From the NCBI RefSeq assembly GCF_005280585.1, contig NZ_SZVO01000002.1:62001-126000 (forward strand): a DNA stretch of 64,000 bases. Reading direction: 5' to 3'. The notes under the pieces were generated by a model. The model did no database searches. It was not told the DNA's origin and saw only the letters and a program-made list of their open reading frames with translations. Below are positions 9,475 to 17,810 of the stretch, one piece after another (the stretch's first letter is position 1; each line of letters starts with the position of its first letter). The position numbers were made by a program, and so were the translations under genes. This DNA comes from Dyadobacter frigoris. Its GTDB lineage: Bacteria > Bacteroidota > Bacteroidia > Cytophagales > Spirosomataceae.

Positions 9475-10974
9475 CTATTTCAAAAATCTTTTCTGCAAAC
9501 CGGTAACCAACTCATTTATTTCTTCTGAAATTCTGAATTTCACCACGAGCACTATGAAGAAAATGATGATAATTGAAGATCGCACGGCCGTCATCAACAT
9601 CGCAGAAAAGATGGTTCTGTTGTAATCAGGAGTTAGTAACGTTAACGCATACAAAATTCCAAGGATGACTGCAACCTGCAAAGTTTTATTTGTAAAGGGA
9701 AGAACGCCAAACTTCCACCAAACAAAAGTCATTCTGGCGATGGAATAAACCAAAGTTGTAAAAGCAGTAGCGATTGCGGCACCTACAAAACCGTGAATCG
9801 GGATTAACCATAGGTTCAAAAAGAACCCTAAAACGGCTGAAGCAATAATAAATAATGTAGCGAATTTGAAAAACTTTGAATACATGATGATTTCTGTATT
9901 CAGACCGGTCGCAATGTCAAAAACTTTTACCAAAGCCAGAAAAAGCACAACATATTTTCCTTCTCCATAAGTACTTCCCTTTGGTATCAAAAAGAAAATA
10001 TCATCAATGCTCGCCCAAATTAATAAAAACACCACACCACCTGCAATAAGCTGATTCAATGCCGATTTTTGATTCATTGTACGAACATGATCATAATCAC
10101 CTTTCACCAAAGAAGCTGCCAGTAAGGGAATTGAAATTTGCGCGATCGCTTTTTTCGGAATTTCGATAACGCCTGCGATGTAAGATGCTATAATAAAAAT
10201 CCCGGCGCTGACTAATCCTTTTTCACCAGCCACCATCGTTCGATCAATAAAAAGCATCAGGTTTACGCCTACTCCACCGAGCAATGTAAAACCCCCATAA
10301 CCAAGCATTTGTATAATCAACGAGCGGGTCAGTATTTTTTTGTCGGGGAGCCGGAAGTATAATCTGCCAAGCTGTTTGATATAACCCAGCAAAATTACGA
10401 TTGCCAAACCATACGAAGCCACGTACAGATAAAGCATTACTTCAAAGCTCAACCAACCAAAGCCGAACATCAGTATCAGCAAGACATTGGCTAATTTAAG
10501 GTATACTTCTCTGATAAAATTGGGAACTGCAATTCTGGAATTATTCCGACAATATGCTTCCAGAACAGAAATGTAAATCCAGAATGTAGTTAAGGGAATA
10601 ACCAGAAAATGATATTTCAACAACATCGGCGATTTTTCCGCGAAATACGCATGAATCGCCGGTGTAAATACGAGGTAAATAATGCCAAAAATTACAGCTC
10701 CAATGAATGGAAGAAAAAGGAGAAACGCCAGAATTCCGTGATGTTCTTCCTCGTCATTCCGGAAAAGACTGAAAAACTTATCCGCTATAAAAGGAGTTCC
10801 TAAATGTGCAAAAGCCGCAAAAAGCAAACTGTTTTCAAACAGCAAACGGGAAAGTCCTAACTGCTCTACGGATAGAAATTTTGTAGAAACGTACATCTGG
10901 TTGATGATACCAATTCCTACTCCAATGTAAGATCCTAAACCTGCTTTAAGACTCTGACGAACAACGATTCCCAC
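9475..10974 (-). CDS. Polysaccharide flippase, Wzx-like (MOP superfamily)
   Basis: The 499-residue integral membrane protein has about 12-14 hydrophobic helices spread along its whole length, starting with SLKAGLGSYIGVGIGIINQMYVS. This is the Wzx/RfbX-type polysaccharide translocase layout, which moves undecaprenyl-linked repeat units across the inner membrane. Features supporting this are the short N-terminal amphipathic helix, charged residues inside helices (for example LMLFIDRTMVAGEKGLVSAGIF around 235-260) and the absence of transport ATPase motifs. It is transcribed with the upstream wecB gene, only nine bases apart, and with the glycosyltransferase gene before that. No polymerase (Wzy) is recognisable in the window. 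Confidence 0.85.
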   Translation of the reverse strand: MGIVVRQSLKAGLGSYIGVGIGIINQMYVSTKFLSVEQLGLSRLLFENSLLFAAFAHLGTPFIADKFFSLFRNDEEEHHGILAFLLFLPFIGAVIFGIIYLVFTPAIHAYFAEKSPMLLKYHFLVIPLTTFWIYISVLEAYCRNNSRIAVPNFIREVYLKLANVLLILMFGFGWLSFEVMLYLYVASYGLAIVILLGYIKQLGRLYFRLPDKKILTRSLIIQMLGYGGFTLLGGVGVNLMLFIDRTMVAGEKGLVSAGIFIIASYIAGVIEIPKKAIAQISIPLLAASLVKGDYDHVRTMNQKSALNQLIAGGVVFLLIWASIDDIFFLIPKGSTYGEGKYVVLFLALVKVFDIATGLNTEIIMYSKFFKFATLFIIASAVLGFFLNLWLIPIHGFVGAAIATAFTTLVYSIARMTFVWWKFGVLPFTNKTLQVAVILGILYALTLLTPDYNRTIFSAMLMTAVRSSIIIIFFIVLVVKFRISEEINELVTGLQKRFLK

Positions 10975-10983
10975 TCTGAAAGT

Positions 10984-12084
10984 CTAGTTAGCGTATTTTT
11001 GTATCAATATTTCAGCGATACGTTCAGCGGCATGTCCATCCCAAAAAGGAGGAATAACGCCTTCTTTCACTCTTCCTGCCAAAATATCCTGCACTTTTTC
11101 AGCAACAGAAACCGGATCCAGATCACTTAACAAAATGTTGGTTCCCAATTCTACCGTAACCGGGCGCTCTGTACTTGCACGGAAAGTAAGGCAAGGTACT
11201 TGCAGATACGTTGTTTCTTCCTGAATTCCACCAGAATCGGTGATGATCAAAGCAGAATTTTCCATCAAATGTAAAAATTCAAGATAACCCTGCGGTTCCA
11301 TCAAAATCACATTTTCAAGACCTTGCAATTCATCCAGCAATCCCCAGGTTTCCATATTTTTCAGCGTTCTTGGATGAACGGGAAAAAGTACGGTTTTATT
11401 TTTTGAAGTTTCTTTGATGATTTTCAAAATATTAGCCAATCCTTCCTGAAAATCCACATTGCTTGGACGGTGCATCGTCATCAACACATAAGATTTTGGC
11501 TCTAAACCAAGATCTTTCAGCAGCGTTAAAATCGAAGCTTTCTGGCGATAATATACCAAAGAATCGATCATCACATTTCCGACAAAATGTACTTTTTCGT
11601 CCGGAATGCTTTCTCTTTTCAGATTATCAATACCCGCTTGTTCGGTAACAAAAAGATCGTCAGCGATGCAATCCGTCATAATCCGGTTGATTTCTTCCGG
11701 CATTCCACGGTCTCCGCTTCTTAAACCTGCTTCCACGTGAACGACTGGAATATGTTCTTTCACGGCTACCATTGCGCAGGCAATTGTTGAATTGACATCC
11801 CCTACCACCAACACAACATCCGGTTTTTCAGCCAGCATAACCTGCTCGAATTCGATCATGATCTTAGCTGTCTGCTGCGTATGCGAACCGCCGCCGATAC
11901 CCAGGAAATAATCCGGCTTAGGTAATTCCAGCTGATTAAAAAACACATCCGACATACGGGCATCGTAATGCTGTCCGGTATGAATGATTTTAGAATCTAT
12001 TTCAGGATGCTGTAAAAAAGCGCGGTGCAACGGAGCCACTTTCATGAAGTTCGGACGGGCACCAACAATACTCAGGATTTTCAT
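10984..12084 (-). CDS. wecB: UDP-N-acetylglucosamine 2-epimerase, non-hydrolysing
   Basis: The 366-residue cytosolic enzyme interconverts UDP-GlcNAc and UDP-ManNAc. The sequence has the GT-B epimerase fold with the opening KILSIVGARPNFMKVAPL, HTGQHYDARMSDVFF, the VVGDVNSTIACAM and HVEAGLRSGDRGMPEEINR blocks (about residues 93-135), and the nucleotide-binding stretch LIITDSGGIQEETTYLQVPCLTFRASTERPVT. The length matches the family. It forms an operon with the glycosyltransferase upstream (28-base gap) and the flippase downstream (9-base gap). Together with the TviB-like dehydrogenase nearby it could supply a ManNAcA- or related HexNAcA-type precursor. A UDP-GlcNAcA 2-epimerase role (WbpI-like) is an alternative. 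Confidence 0.93.
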   Translation of the reverse strand: MKILSIVGARPNFMKVAPLHRAFLQHPEIDSKIIHTGQHYDARMSDVFFNQLELPKPDYFLGIGGGSHTQQTAKIMIEFEQVMLAEKPDVVLVVGDVNSTIACAMVAVKEHIPVVHVEAGLRSGDRGMPEEINRIMTDCIADDLFVTEQAGIDNLKRESIPDEKVHFVGNVMIDSLVYYRQKASILTLLKDLGLEPKSYVLMTMHRPSNVDFQEGLANILKIIKETSKNKTVLFPVHPRTLKNMETWGLLDELQGLENVILMEPQGYLEFLHLMENSALIITDSGGIQEETTYLQVPCLTFRASTERPVTVELGTNILLSDLDPVSVAEKVQDILAGRVKEGVIPPFWDGHAAERIAEILIQKYAN

Positions 12085-12112
12085 TTTTTAATCAACCAGA
12101 ATTTAAAACAGA

Positions 12113-13324
12113 TCAGTGCGCCAGAACATAATTGAAGGCAACCATGTATTCTTTCAGCACACTGTGTATATTGATTTCTTCTTTTATTATTCTCAATGAA
12201 TTTGCACCAAAGGTGCTGATTTTTTCGGGATCTTGAAGCAATGTTTTCATTTTCAGGTTCAGACTTTCCTGATTCCCGTTTTCAAAATAAAAACCATTGT
12301 ATCCTTCTCTCACCAATCGTCTTTCCGTGCCATCCGCAACCGAACAAATGACCGGTTTGGCAAAACACATCGCATCATTGATAGATAATCCACCCATTCC
12401 GCCCAGTAAATAGATTGACGAAACATGCAGATATTTACCCAGCGTCAGCGCGTCATACACACCTCCGACAAACTTTACATTGTCACTGACACCAAGCTTT
12501 TCAGCCAACTTTTTTAGATTTTCCTCTTCAGGGCCAAAGCCCACAACGACCAGTTCAATATCCGGGAAAAACCGTTTCAAATCCTTTACCGACTGGATCA
12601 GCATATCCACGCGCTTCCATTTCACCAATCTCCCGACATGAATAACACGGTGCGGATTAGCTGGCAAAATGTCCGGTAATTTTAAAACTTCCTCAAACGC
12701 AGCCAGTAATTCGTCTGTATCCGGAGAATTAGCGGCGATGAATATTTTTTCTTTGGGCACGCCATAACTTCCGATGATATCGCGGCCTTCATCATAATAA
12801 TTGATATGCGCGTCGGCCAACGGAAGATACAATTTTCGAAGCCAGGTTATTGCCCGGAAATAAAGTGCGCCTTTCCAGTTCTTTTTATTCGCGTCAAGAT
12901 CTTCTGTAATGTTTTGTCCCGAATAATAATACTCCTGGCTTTTTCCCCAATAGGCAGTATTAAATGGGATATCCCGGCAAATCAATTTTGCACCAATTTT
13001 TTTCAGTTTGAAATAAAAAGGAGGATTCAATACCAGTTGAAGAAAATATGGCCAGGATGACATCACAATAATGTCCGGCTTTATTTCTTGCAAAGTCGGG
13101 ATAAGATTTTCGAAAAAAGACTTTCCGTACCAGGTTGTAAACTCGGGAAGTTCCACCAACCGGAAGTTTGCAGCTGATTTATCTTCCTTCACGCCGGCAC
13201 CTAGAGCTTTGCTTTGTTGGGTAGGTTTGACGAGAATAACTTCGATTCCGTAGTCGGAAACCATTTTATTCAATATCAAGGCAAAATAATGCGGCAACCC
13301 CGCCATAACAAAACAAACTCGCAT
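12113..13324 (-). CDS. Glycosyltransferase family 4-like
   Basis: The 403-residue protein has a GT-B fold. The N-terminal acceptor domain starts with MRVCFVMAGLPHYFALILNKM. The donor domain begins about residue 225 with RVIHVGRLVKWKRVDMLIQSV, followed by VVVGFGPEEENLKKLAEKLG and KFVGGVYDALTLGKYLH. The late block LGGMGGLSINDAMCFAKPVICS is a variant of the usual E-x7-E nucleotide-sugar site. It would add one sugar to the lipid-linked repeat unit. It is the first gene of a three-gene minus-strand unit with wecB and the flippase, and a strong terminator separates it from the dehydrogenase gene upstream. The donor and linkage are unknown. Confidence 0.85.
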   Translation of the reverse strand: MRVCFVMAGLPHYFALILNKMVSDYGIEVILVKPTQQSKALGAGVKEDKSAANFRLVELPEFTTWYGKSFFENLIPTLQEIKPDIIVMSSWPYFLQLVLNPPFYFKLKKIGAKLICRDIPFNTAYWGKSQEYYYSGQNITEDLDANKKNWKGALYFRAITWLRKLYLPLADAHINYYDEGRDIIGSYGVPKEKIFIAANSPDTDELLAAFEEVLKLPDILPANPHRVIHVGRLVKWKRVDMLIQSVKDLKRFFPDIELVVVGFGPEEENLKKLAEKLGVSDNVKFVGGVYDALTLGKYLHVSSIYLLGGMGGLSINDAMCFAKPVICSVADGTERRLVREGYNGFYFENGNQESLNLKMKTLLQDPEKISTFGANSLRIIKEEINIHSVLKEYMVAFNYVLAH

Positions 13325-13451
13325 CCGTCAAAAATCTTGTGGTAATTCCTGCAAAAGTACACATTCGCAGACAATTTTTAGAGGGGAAGAAATGTTTCGC
13401 TTACTTTAATGCAATTGAGATAATACCGAAAGCGAAAATTTGAAAGTCTTT

Positions 13452-13491
13452 AAGAAGAAAAAAACCGGAATCATTTCTGAATTGATTCCGG
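13452..13491 (-). terminator. Rho-independent terminator after tviB-like gene
   Basis: An inverted repeat with perfect 9-bp arms (CCGGAATCA at 13465-13473 and its complement at 13483-13491) is followed, on the minus strand, by a run of seven T residues and more pyrimidines. It sits 14 bases past the dehydrogenase stop. Confidence 0.85.
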
Positions 13492-13504
13492 CTGCAGGTA
13501 TTTT

Positions 13505-14773
13505 CTATAGTCGTGAATCGACCGAATCTTTTGGCAAAGTTGATTTCAAATCAAAAAGCACTGAATTCGTATTTGTAAAATCTGTCAGGTTCAACTCCTT
13601 GAAAGTATCGTGTGCAACAGCCAACACAACGGCTTCATATTTTCCATTTGGTTTATCTGCCAGGGCGATGTCATATTCATGTTTAACCTCTTCCGCCGAA
13701 GCCCAGGAATCATACACATCAACCTCCATGCCGAAATCTTTCAATTCCTTATAAACATCAACAACCCGCGTATTTCGAATATCCGGGCAGTTTTCTTTGA
13801 AAGTAATGCCCAAAATCAAAACACGGCTGCCTTCAATTTTATGTCCTTTTTTGATCAGAAGTTTGACCAGTTTGTTAGCAACAAAAACACCCATCATATC
13901 ATTCACACGGCGACCGGAAAGGATTACTTGTGGATAATAACCAAGTGATTCTGCTTTGTACGCCAGGTAATAGGGATCCACCCCAATGCAATGTCCACCA
14001 ACCAAACCGGGTTTATATTTCAGGAAATTCCATTTTGTTCCGGCAGCTTCCAGTACTTCCGTTGTATCAATTCCCATCCGGTCAAAGATCAACGCCAATT
14101 CGTTAACGAAAGAAATATTCACATCGCGTTGAGCATTTTCTATCGCTTTTGAAGCCTCCGCAACTTTAATACTGGATGCCAAATGCGTTCCGGCTGTTAT
14201 AATGGTTCCGTATAAAGTATTGACAAATTCTCCGATTTCAGGTGTAGAACCCGAAGTGACTTTTTTGATTTTAGTAAGTGTGTTGACTTTGTCGCCCGGA
14301 TTGATACGCTCAGGAGAATATCCGCAGAAAAAATCAACATTGAATTTTAAGCCGCTTACTTTTTCAAGAACAGGAACACAATCTTCCTCGGTGCAACCCG
14401 GATAAACTGTGGATTCATAAATAACGATATCTCCTTTTTTCAAAACTTTACCAACGGTATCACTCGCTTTCAAAAGTGGGCCAAGATCCGGTTTTTTATA
14501 GTTATCAATTGGCGTCGGAACGGTTACGATAAAAATATTGCAGGTCGCCAATGCTGACAATTCATCCGAAAATTGCAGATCCTGAACACGTTGTAAATCC
14601 TCCGAAGAAATTTCCTGCGTTCGGTCGTAGCCACGCTTCAATTCAGCAACGCGCTCTTTATTAATATCAAAACCAAGTACTGAATATTTCCGGCTGAACT
14701 CTACCGCCAACGGCAGACCAACATAACCAAGACCAATAATTGCAATTTTACTTGCAGCAATTTCTGACAACAT
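13505..14773 (-). CDS. tviB: UDP-HexNAc 6-dehydrogenase, TviB/WbpA-like
   Basis: The 422-residue enzyme would oxidise UDP-GlcNAc (or UDP-GalNAc) to the uronic acid with two NAD+. The N-terminal Rossmann motif is KIAIIGLGYVGLPLAVEF. VYESTVYPGCTEEDCVPVL, YSPERINPGDK and KVAEASKAIENAQRDVNI follow. The catalytic-cysteine motif GLVGGHCIGVDPYYL is at about residues 258-272, and the C-terminal domain holds VLILGITFKENCPDIRNTRVVDV. From memory of the family, these segments match TviB and WbpA better than UDP-glucose dehydrogenase. It ends at a strong terminator, so it is not cotranscribed with the downstream glycosyltransferase, but its product would feed the same polysaccharide pathway. It is divergent from the ORF6N gene. 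Confidence 0.9.
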   Translation of the reverse strand: MLSEIAASKIAIIGLGYVGLPLAVEFSRKYSVLGFDINKERVAELKRGYDRTQEISSEDLQRVQDLQFSDELSALATCNIFIVTVPTPIDNYKKPDLGPLLKASDTVGKVLKKGDIVIYESTVYPGCTEEDCVPVLEKVSGLKFNVDFFCGYSPERINPGDKVNTLTKIKKVTSGSTPEIGEFVNTLYGTIITAGTHLASSIKVAEASKAIENAQRDVNISFVNELALIFDRMGIDTTEVLEAAGTKWNFLKYKPGLVGGHCIGVDPYYLAYKAESLGYYPQVILSGRRVNDMMGVFVANKLVKLLIKKGHKIEGSRVLILGITFKENCPDIRNTRVVDVYKELKDFGMEVDVYDSWASAEEVKHEYDIALADKPNGKYEAVVLAVAHDTFKELNLTDFTNTNSVLFDLKSTLPKDSVDSRL

Positions 14774-14882
14774 TTTGGTAAAATTTAAAACGAGGACATA
14801 AAACTAGCCATATTAATTATGATCAGAAAATTTTGGGAGAATCTGTGGTGTTTGGGTTTGTGAAATTATGAGCAGAACCGAG

Positions 14883-14917
14883 ATTCTTTAAGATCACAAA
14901 TTGTGATCTTAAAGAAT
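14883..14917. repeat. Perfect palindrome, copy 1 of ORF6N-associated repeat
   Basis: The 35-base element has two perfect 17-bp arms around one central A; the core is AAGATCACAA-A-TTGTGATCTT. It shares the TCACAAATTGTGA centre with copy 2 and the GRTCACA/TGTGAYC arms with copies 3 and 4. It could act as an operator or be a mobile or dispersed repeat; it lacks a T-run, which argues against a simple terminator. Confidence 0.85.
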
Positions 14918-15015
14918 GGCAAGAAGCCTGATTCGGATACAATTTTCAAGATTCTAAAACGTCAATAGATGTAGATTTTCCGATGGTTTTATATTTGAAA
15001 TCACAAAACCGTAAT

Positions 15016-15056
15016 ACCATTCTCTAAGGTCACAAATTGTGACCTTAGAGAATGGT
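15016..15056. repeat. Perfect palindrome, copy 2 of ORF6N-associated repeat
   Basis: The 41-base element has two perfect 20-bp arms around one central A; the core is AAGGTCACAA-A-TTGTGACCTT. It ends 61 bases before the ORF6N start codon, which is a suitable place for an operator. Where the arms differ from copy 1 (GG versus GA), both arms changed together, showing the pairing has been kept. Confidence 0.88.
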
Positions 15057-15117
15057 CGAATAGCTGTGACCTAAAACCAATTTCTCAGTATTCTATACAA
15101 TTTCAAAAACTGAATTT

Positions 15118-15615
15118 ATGGAACTGATCGCTATACAAAACAAGGTGTTCACGCTTCGTGGACAGAAAGTTATGCTGGATTTTGATTTGGCAGAAATGTA
15201 TGAAGTTGAAACGAGATCTTTGAAACAGGCTGTTAGAAGGAATATTGATAGATTTCCCGAAGACTTTATGTTCGAGTTAACTAAAACAGAATTAGAAAAC
15301 TTGAGATCACAAAATGTGATCTCAAGTTGGGGAGGTCTCCGCTTTCTACCCTTTGCTTTTACCGAACAAGGAGTGGCTATGTTATCCAGTGTTTTAAAAA
15401 GTCAAAAAGCACTTCAAGTAAACATCACCATTATGCGCGCCTTTGTAATGATCCGTCAATATTATTCTGATTCAACGGAGTTGAAACAGCGTATTGAAAG
15501 TCTGGAAAATGAGATGCAGGTTAAATTTAAAGACATTTACGAAGCCCTTAATTTTCTACTAAATCCACCACACCCAGAACGAAAAGCAATAGGATTTAAA
15601 AATAGCCACGAATAA
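15118..15615 (+). CDS. ORF6N-domain DNA-binding protein
   Basis: The 165-residue protein starts with the ORF6N domain (about residues 7-90): IQNKVFTLRGQKVMLDFDLAEMYEVETRSLKQAVRRN, FPEDFMFELTKTE and LRFLPFAFTEQGVAMLSSVL. This is a phage-type DNA-binding domain related to KilA-N/BRO proteins and frequent in Bacteroidota genomes. The C-terminal third (about 115-145) is a charged coiled coil, SDSTELKQRIESLENEMQVKF. The gene stands alone between polysaccharide transcription units, with no phage genes beside it. Its codons for N61-S70 (15298-15328) form a palindrome that belongs to the same family as those flanking the gene, which suggests self-recognition or a role in spreading the repeat. The true function of the family in Bacteroidota is not established. 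Confidence 0.88.
   Translation: MELIAIQNKVFTLRGQKVMLDFDLAEMYEVETRSLKQAVRRNIDRFPEDFMFELTKTELENLRSQNVISSWGGLRFLPFAFTEQGVAMLSSVLKSQKALQVNITIMRAFVMIRQYYSDSTELKQRIESLENEMQVKFKDIYEALNFLLNPPHPERKAIGFKNSHE
15298..15328. repeat. Palindrome inside ORF6N coding sequence, copy 3
   Basis: Perfect 14-bp arms (AACTTGAGATCACA at 15298-15311 and complement at 15315-15328) surround AAA. It is fully within the coding region and encodes NLRSQNVISS. It shares the GATCACA/TGTGATC pair with copy 1 and the TTGAG outer arm with copy 4. Confidence 0.88.
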
Positions 15616-15619
15616 CGGT

Positions 15620-15656
15620 TCCATCTTGAGGTCACAGTTTGTGACCTCAAGATGGA
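15620..15656. repeat. Palindrome downstream of ORF6N gene, copy 4
   Basis: Perfect 17-bp arms (TCCATCTTGAGGTCACA at 15620-15636 and complement at 15640-15656) surround GTT. It begins five bases after the stop codon. It could terminate transcription, but there is no T-run, and the shared core with the three other copies points to a common origin. Confidence 0.87.
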
Positions 15657-15772
15657 CGAAGATACCAATTAAATTCCCCCACCTGCATATTTTTAAAGAC
15701 ATCTTAATTCTGAAATTGTAACTTTGATCTTTCTGCAAAGTTTCGAATAAGCATAATCTGTTTTTTAACTAT

Positions 15773-16516
15773 ATGAATGGCCTGACGGATAAAGAATTTT
15801 GGTTGAATTATTGGGAAAGTAAAACCGGACTGGTTTTTAGTATCACTGATAATTATCCATTCTTATCTCTTTTAAAAAAACTGGTTACGACAAATCAAGT
15901 AAAGAATCTGCTTGAAATCGGTGGATTTCCCGGTTACTATTCCGTTTGGGCGTTTAAGAATTTAAAGATTAAAACCGATCTGCTGGATTTCGTCATTCAT
16001 CCAAAGATTTTGCATGACCTTGAAAAAGCGAATCAAATAACCGAAGGTTCGGTTGGGACGATTGAAGCGGATTTATTCAATTATACTCCCGTTGGCAAAT
16101 ATGACCTTGTGATGTCAAACGGATTGATCGAACATTTTCAAAATACAACCGAGATTATTGAGAAACACACCCAGTTTCTTTCTGAAAACGGGATACTTTT
16201 TATCTCCCTGCCAAACTTTCAGGGATTAAATGGTTGGTTTCAAAAGACATTTGACCGCGATAATTACGACAAGCATTACATTGAAAGTATGGATCTGGTC
16301 TATCTGCGGAATATTTGCCAAAATCTCGGACTGAAAGATATTGAAGTTTATTATTCCGGCCGTTTCATGCTTTGGCTGGAAAATGAAAATAAACAGCCTG
16401 CCTGGGTGCAGGCTTTCCGCAAATCGACCTGGTTTACGCTTAAAGTTTTTTCTAAATTTTTTCCGTTTGAAACAAAGACGTTATCACCTTACATCGTCAT
16501 AACGGCCCGTGCATGA
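15773..16516 (+). CDS. Class I SAM-dependent methyltransferase
   Basis: The 247-residue protein has motif I NLLEIGGFPGYYSVWAF (about residues 43-60), an acidic motif II in KTDLLDFVIHP, motif IV KYDLVMSNGLIEHFQ and motif V-VI ENGILFISLPNFQGLNGWF, which match the Methyltransf_23/11 type. It starts at the ATG at 15773 and its stop overlaps the start of the next glycosyltransferase gene by four bases (ATGA), so translation is probably coupled. It would methylate a sugar or lipid-linked intermediate of the surface glycan. The methyl acceptor is unknown. Confidence 0.82.
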   Translation: MNGLTDKEFWLNYWESKTGLVFSITDNYPFLSLLKKLVTTNQVKNLLEIGGFPGYYSVWAFKNLKIKTDLLDFVIHPKILHDLEKANQITEGSVGTIEADLFNYTPVGKYDLVMSNGLIEHFQNTTEIIEKHTQFLSENGILFISLPNFQGLNGWFQKTFDRDNYDKHYIESMDLVYLRNICQNLGLKDIEVYYSGRFMLWLENENKQPAWVQAFRKSTWFTLKVFSKFFPFETKTLSPYIVITARA

Positions 16517-17784
16517 ACGTAGTTTTTATCAATACCAGCGACAGTAGCGGCGGCGCAGCCATAGCTTGCTCCCGGCTTCAAAAAGCTTTGGAAAAACATT
16601 CGTCCATCAAAGGCGATATACTGGTTCAGGAAAAAAAAACGGAAAATCCGGCTGTTACCACAATCGCCAATACTTCATTAAAAAAACAATTTGTCTGGGC
16701 GAGATTTATCGCTGAAAGACTTTTGTTTTTATCCTATGAACGATCAAAAGAAATTCGTTTTTTGTTTAATCGCGGTATCGTTGGTGTCGATATAAGCAAA
16801 CATCCACTGGTTAAAAATGCGGATATCATTCATTTACACTGGGTTAACTTTGGTTTTTTATCAACCGGTTCAATCAAAAAATTATTGGCATTAGGAAAAC
16901 CTGTCGTCTGGACTTTCCATGATATGTGGCCTTTTACCGGCGGTTGTCATCATAGCGGCGAGTGTGAAAACTACCAGATTGAATGTGGTAACTGCAAGTT
17001 TTTAAAAAATCCCGGTGGAAATGACATTTCCAGGAAAGACTGGTTTTCCAAAAAATCAGCCTATCAACCCAATCATTTTACCGCAGTGGGATGCAGTCAA
17101 TGGTTATCAAAAAGAGCCCGAAACAGTAGTTTACTTAATGGATTTAAAATTGAATCAATCCCAAATCCAATTGACATAACTGTATTTTCGCCGATCTCAA
17201 AAGCAGAAGCGAGACGGCAATTAAATTTACCAACTGACAAACACTTGATTCTTTTCGCAGCCATGCGTATCAATGCGCTGATGAAAGGATTTTCATATTT
17301 TCAGGAAGCGTTAAATTTGCTAAAAGACAAACATCCTGAACTATCGCAAAATATCGAGCTTCTTGTTTTCGGTCAGGCGGAAGACGAAGTGTTAAACCAA
17401 CTACCATTTAAGACACATAAACTTGGACATTTGTCCGATGTAAAACAGATCGTATTAGCTTATAACACAGCATCCGTTTTTGTCACACCTTCTTTGGAAG
17501 AAAATTTACCCAACACCATCATGGAATCCTTTGCTTGCGGAACGCCGGCCGTTGGATTTAGCATAGGCGGTATACCCGAAATGATTGATCATCAGCAAAA
17601 TGGATATCTTTCAGATTACAAATCCGTTGAGTCGCTGGCAACCGGAATTCAGTGGGTTTTGGAAAATAACAAGGACGGAGAAATTTCTCAAAAAGCACGG
17701 GAAAAAGTATTGGGAAGTTACGCGGAAAATATTGTCGCGTCTCAATACGAAACACTGTACAAATCATTGTTGAAAAATAAATGA
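16513..17784 (+). CDS. Glycosyltransferase family 4
   Basis: The 423-residue GT-B enzyme opens with the glycine-rich loop FINTSDSSGGAAIACSRLQKAL. IIHLHWVNFGFLS and PVVWTFHDMWPFTGGCHHSGEC, with its cysteine cluster (C-x5-C-x5-C-x2-C, possibly a metal site), follow around residues 100-160. The donor domain starts about 235 (HLILFAAMRINALMKGFSYF) and includes VFVTPSLEENLPNTIMESFACGTPAVGF with the two catalytic glutamates of family 4. It is the second gene of a plus-strand unit after the methyltransferase. It would transfer one sugar residue during repeat-unit assembly; donor and acceptor are not known. Confidence 0.9.
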   Translation: MNVVFINTSDSSGGAAIACSRLQKALEKHSSIKGDILVQEKKTENPAVTTIANTSLKKQFVWARFIAERLLFLSYERSKEIRFLFNRGIVGVDISKHPLVKNADIIHLHWVNFGFLSTGSIKKLLALGKPVVWTFHDMWPFTGGCHHSGECENYQIECGNCKFLKNPGGNDISRKDWFSKKSAYQPNHFTAVGCSQWLSKRARNSSLLNGFKIESIPNPIDITVFSPISKAEARRQLNLPTDKHLILFAAMRINALMKGFSYFQEALNLLKDKHPELSQNIELLVFGQAEDEVLNQLPFKTHKLGHLSDVKQIVLAYNTASVFVTPSLEENLPNTIMESFACGTPAVGFSIGGIPEMIDHQQNGYLSDYKSVESLATGIQWVLENNKDGEISQKAREKVLGSYAENIVASQYETLYKSLLKNK

Positions 17785-17810
17785 CGAGGCAGTTTACATA
17801 TTTTCCGCCT

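Larger units (their letters stand above)
14774..15117. other. Intergenic region holding two long palindromes
   Basis: About 340 bases lie between the divergent tviB-like and ORF6N genes. The region contains two perfect inverted repeats of 35 and 41 bases, listed separately, with about 100 bases between them. It must also hold both promoters. No other gene is seen. Confidence 0.7.

Noticed and set aside
14883..14917. Palindrome 1 as a plain transcription terminator
   Set aside because: It has no T-run, it lies upstream of both divergent genes, and its core is shared with three other copies around the ORF6N gene.
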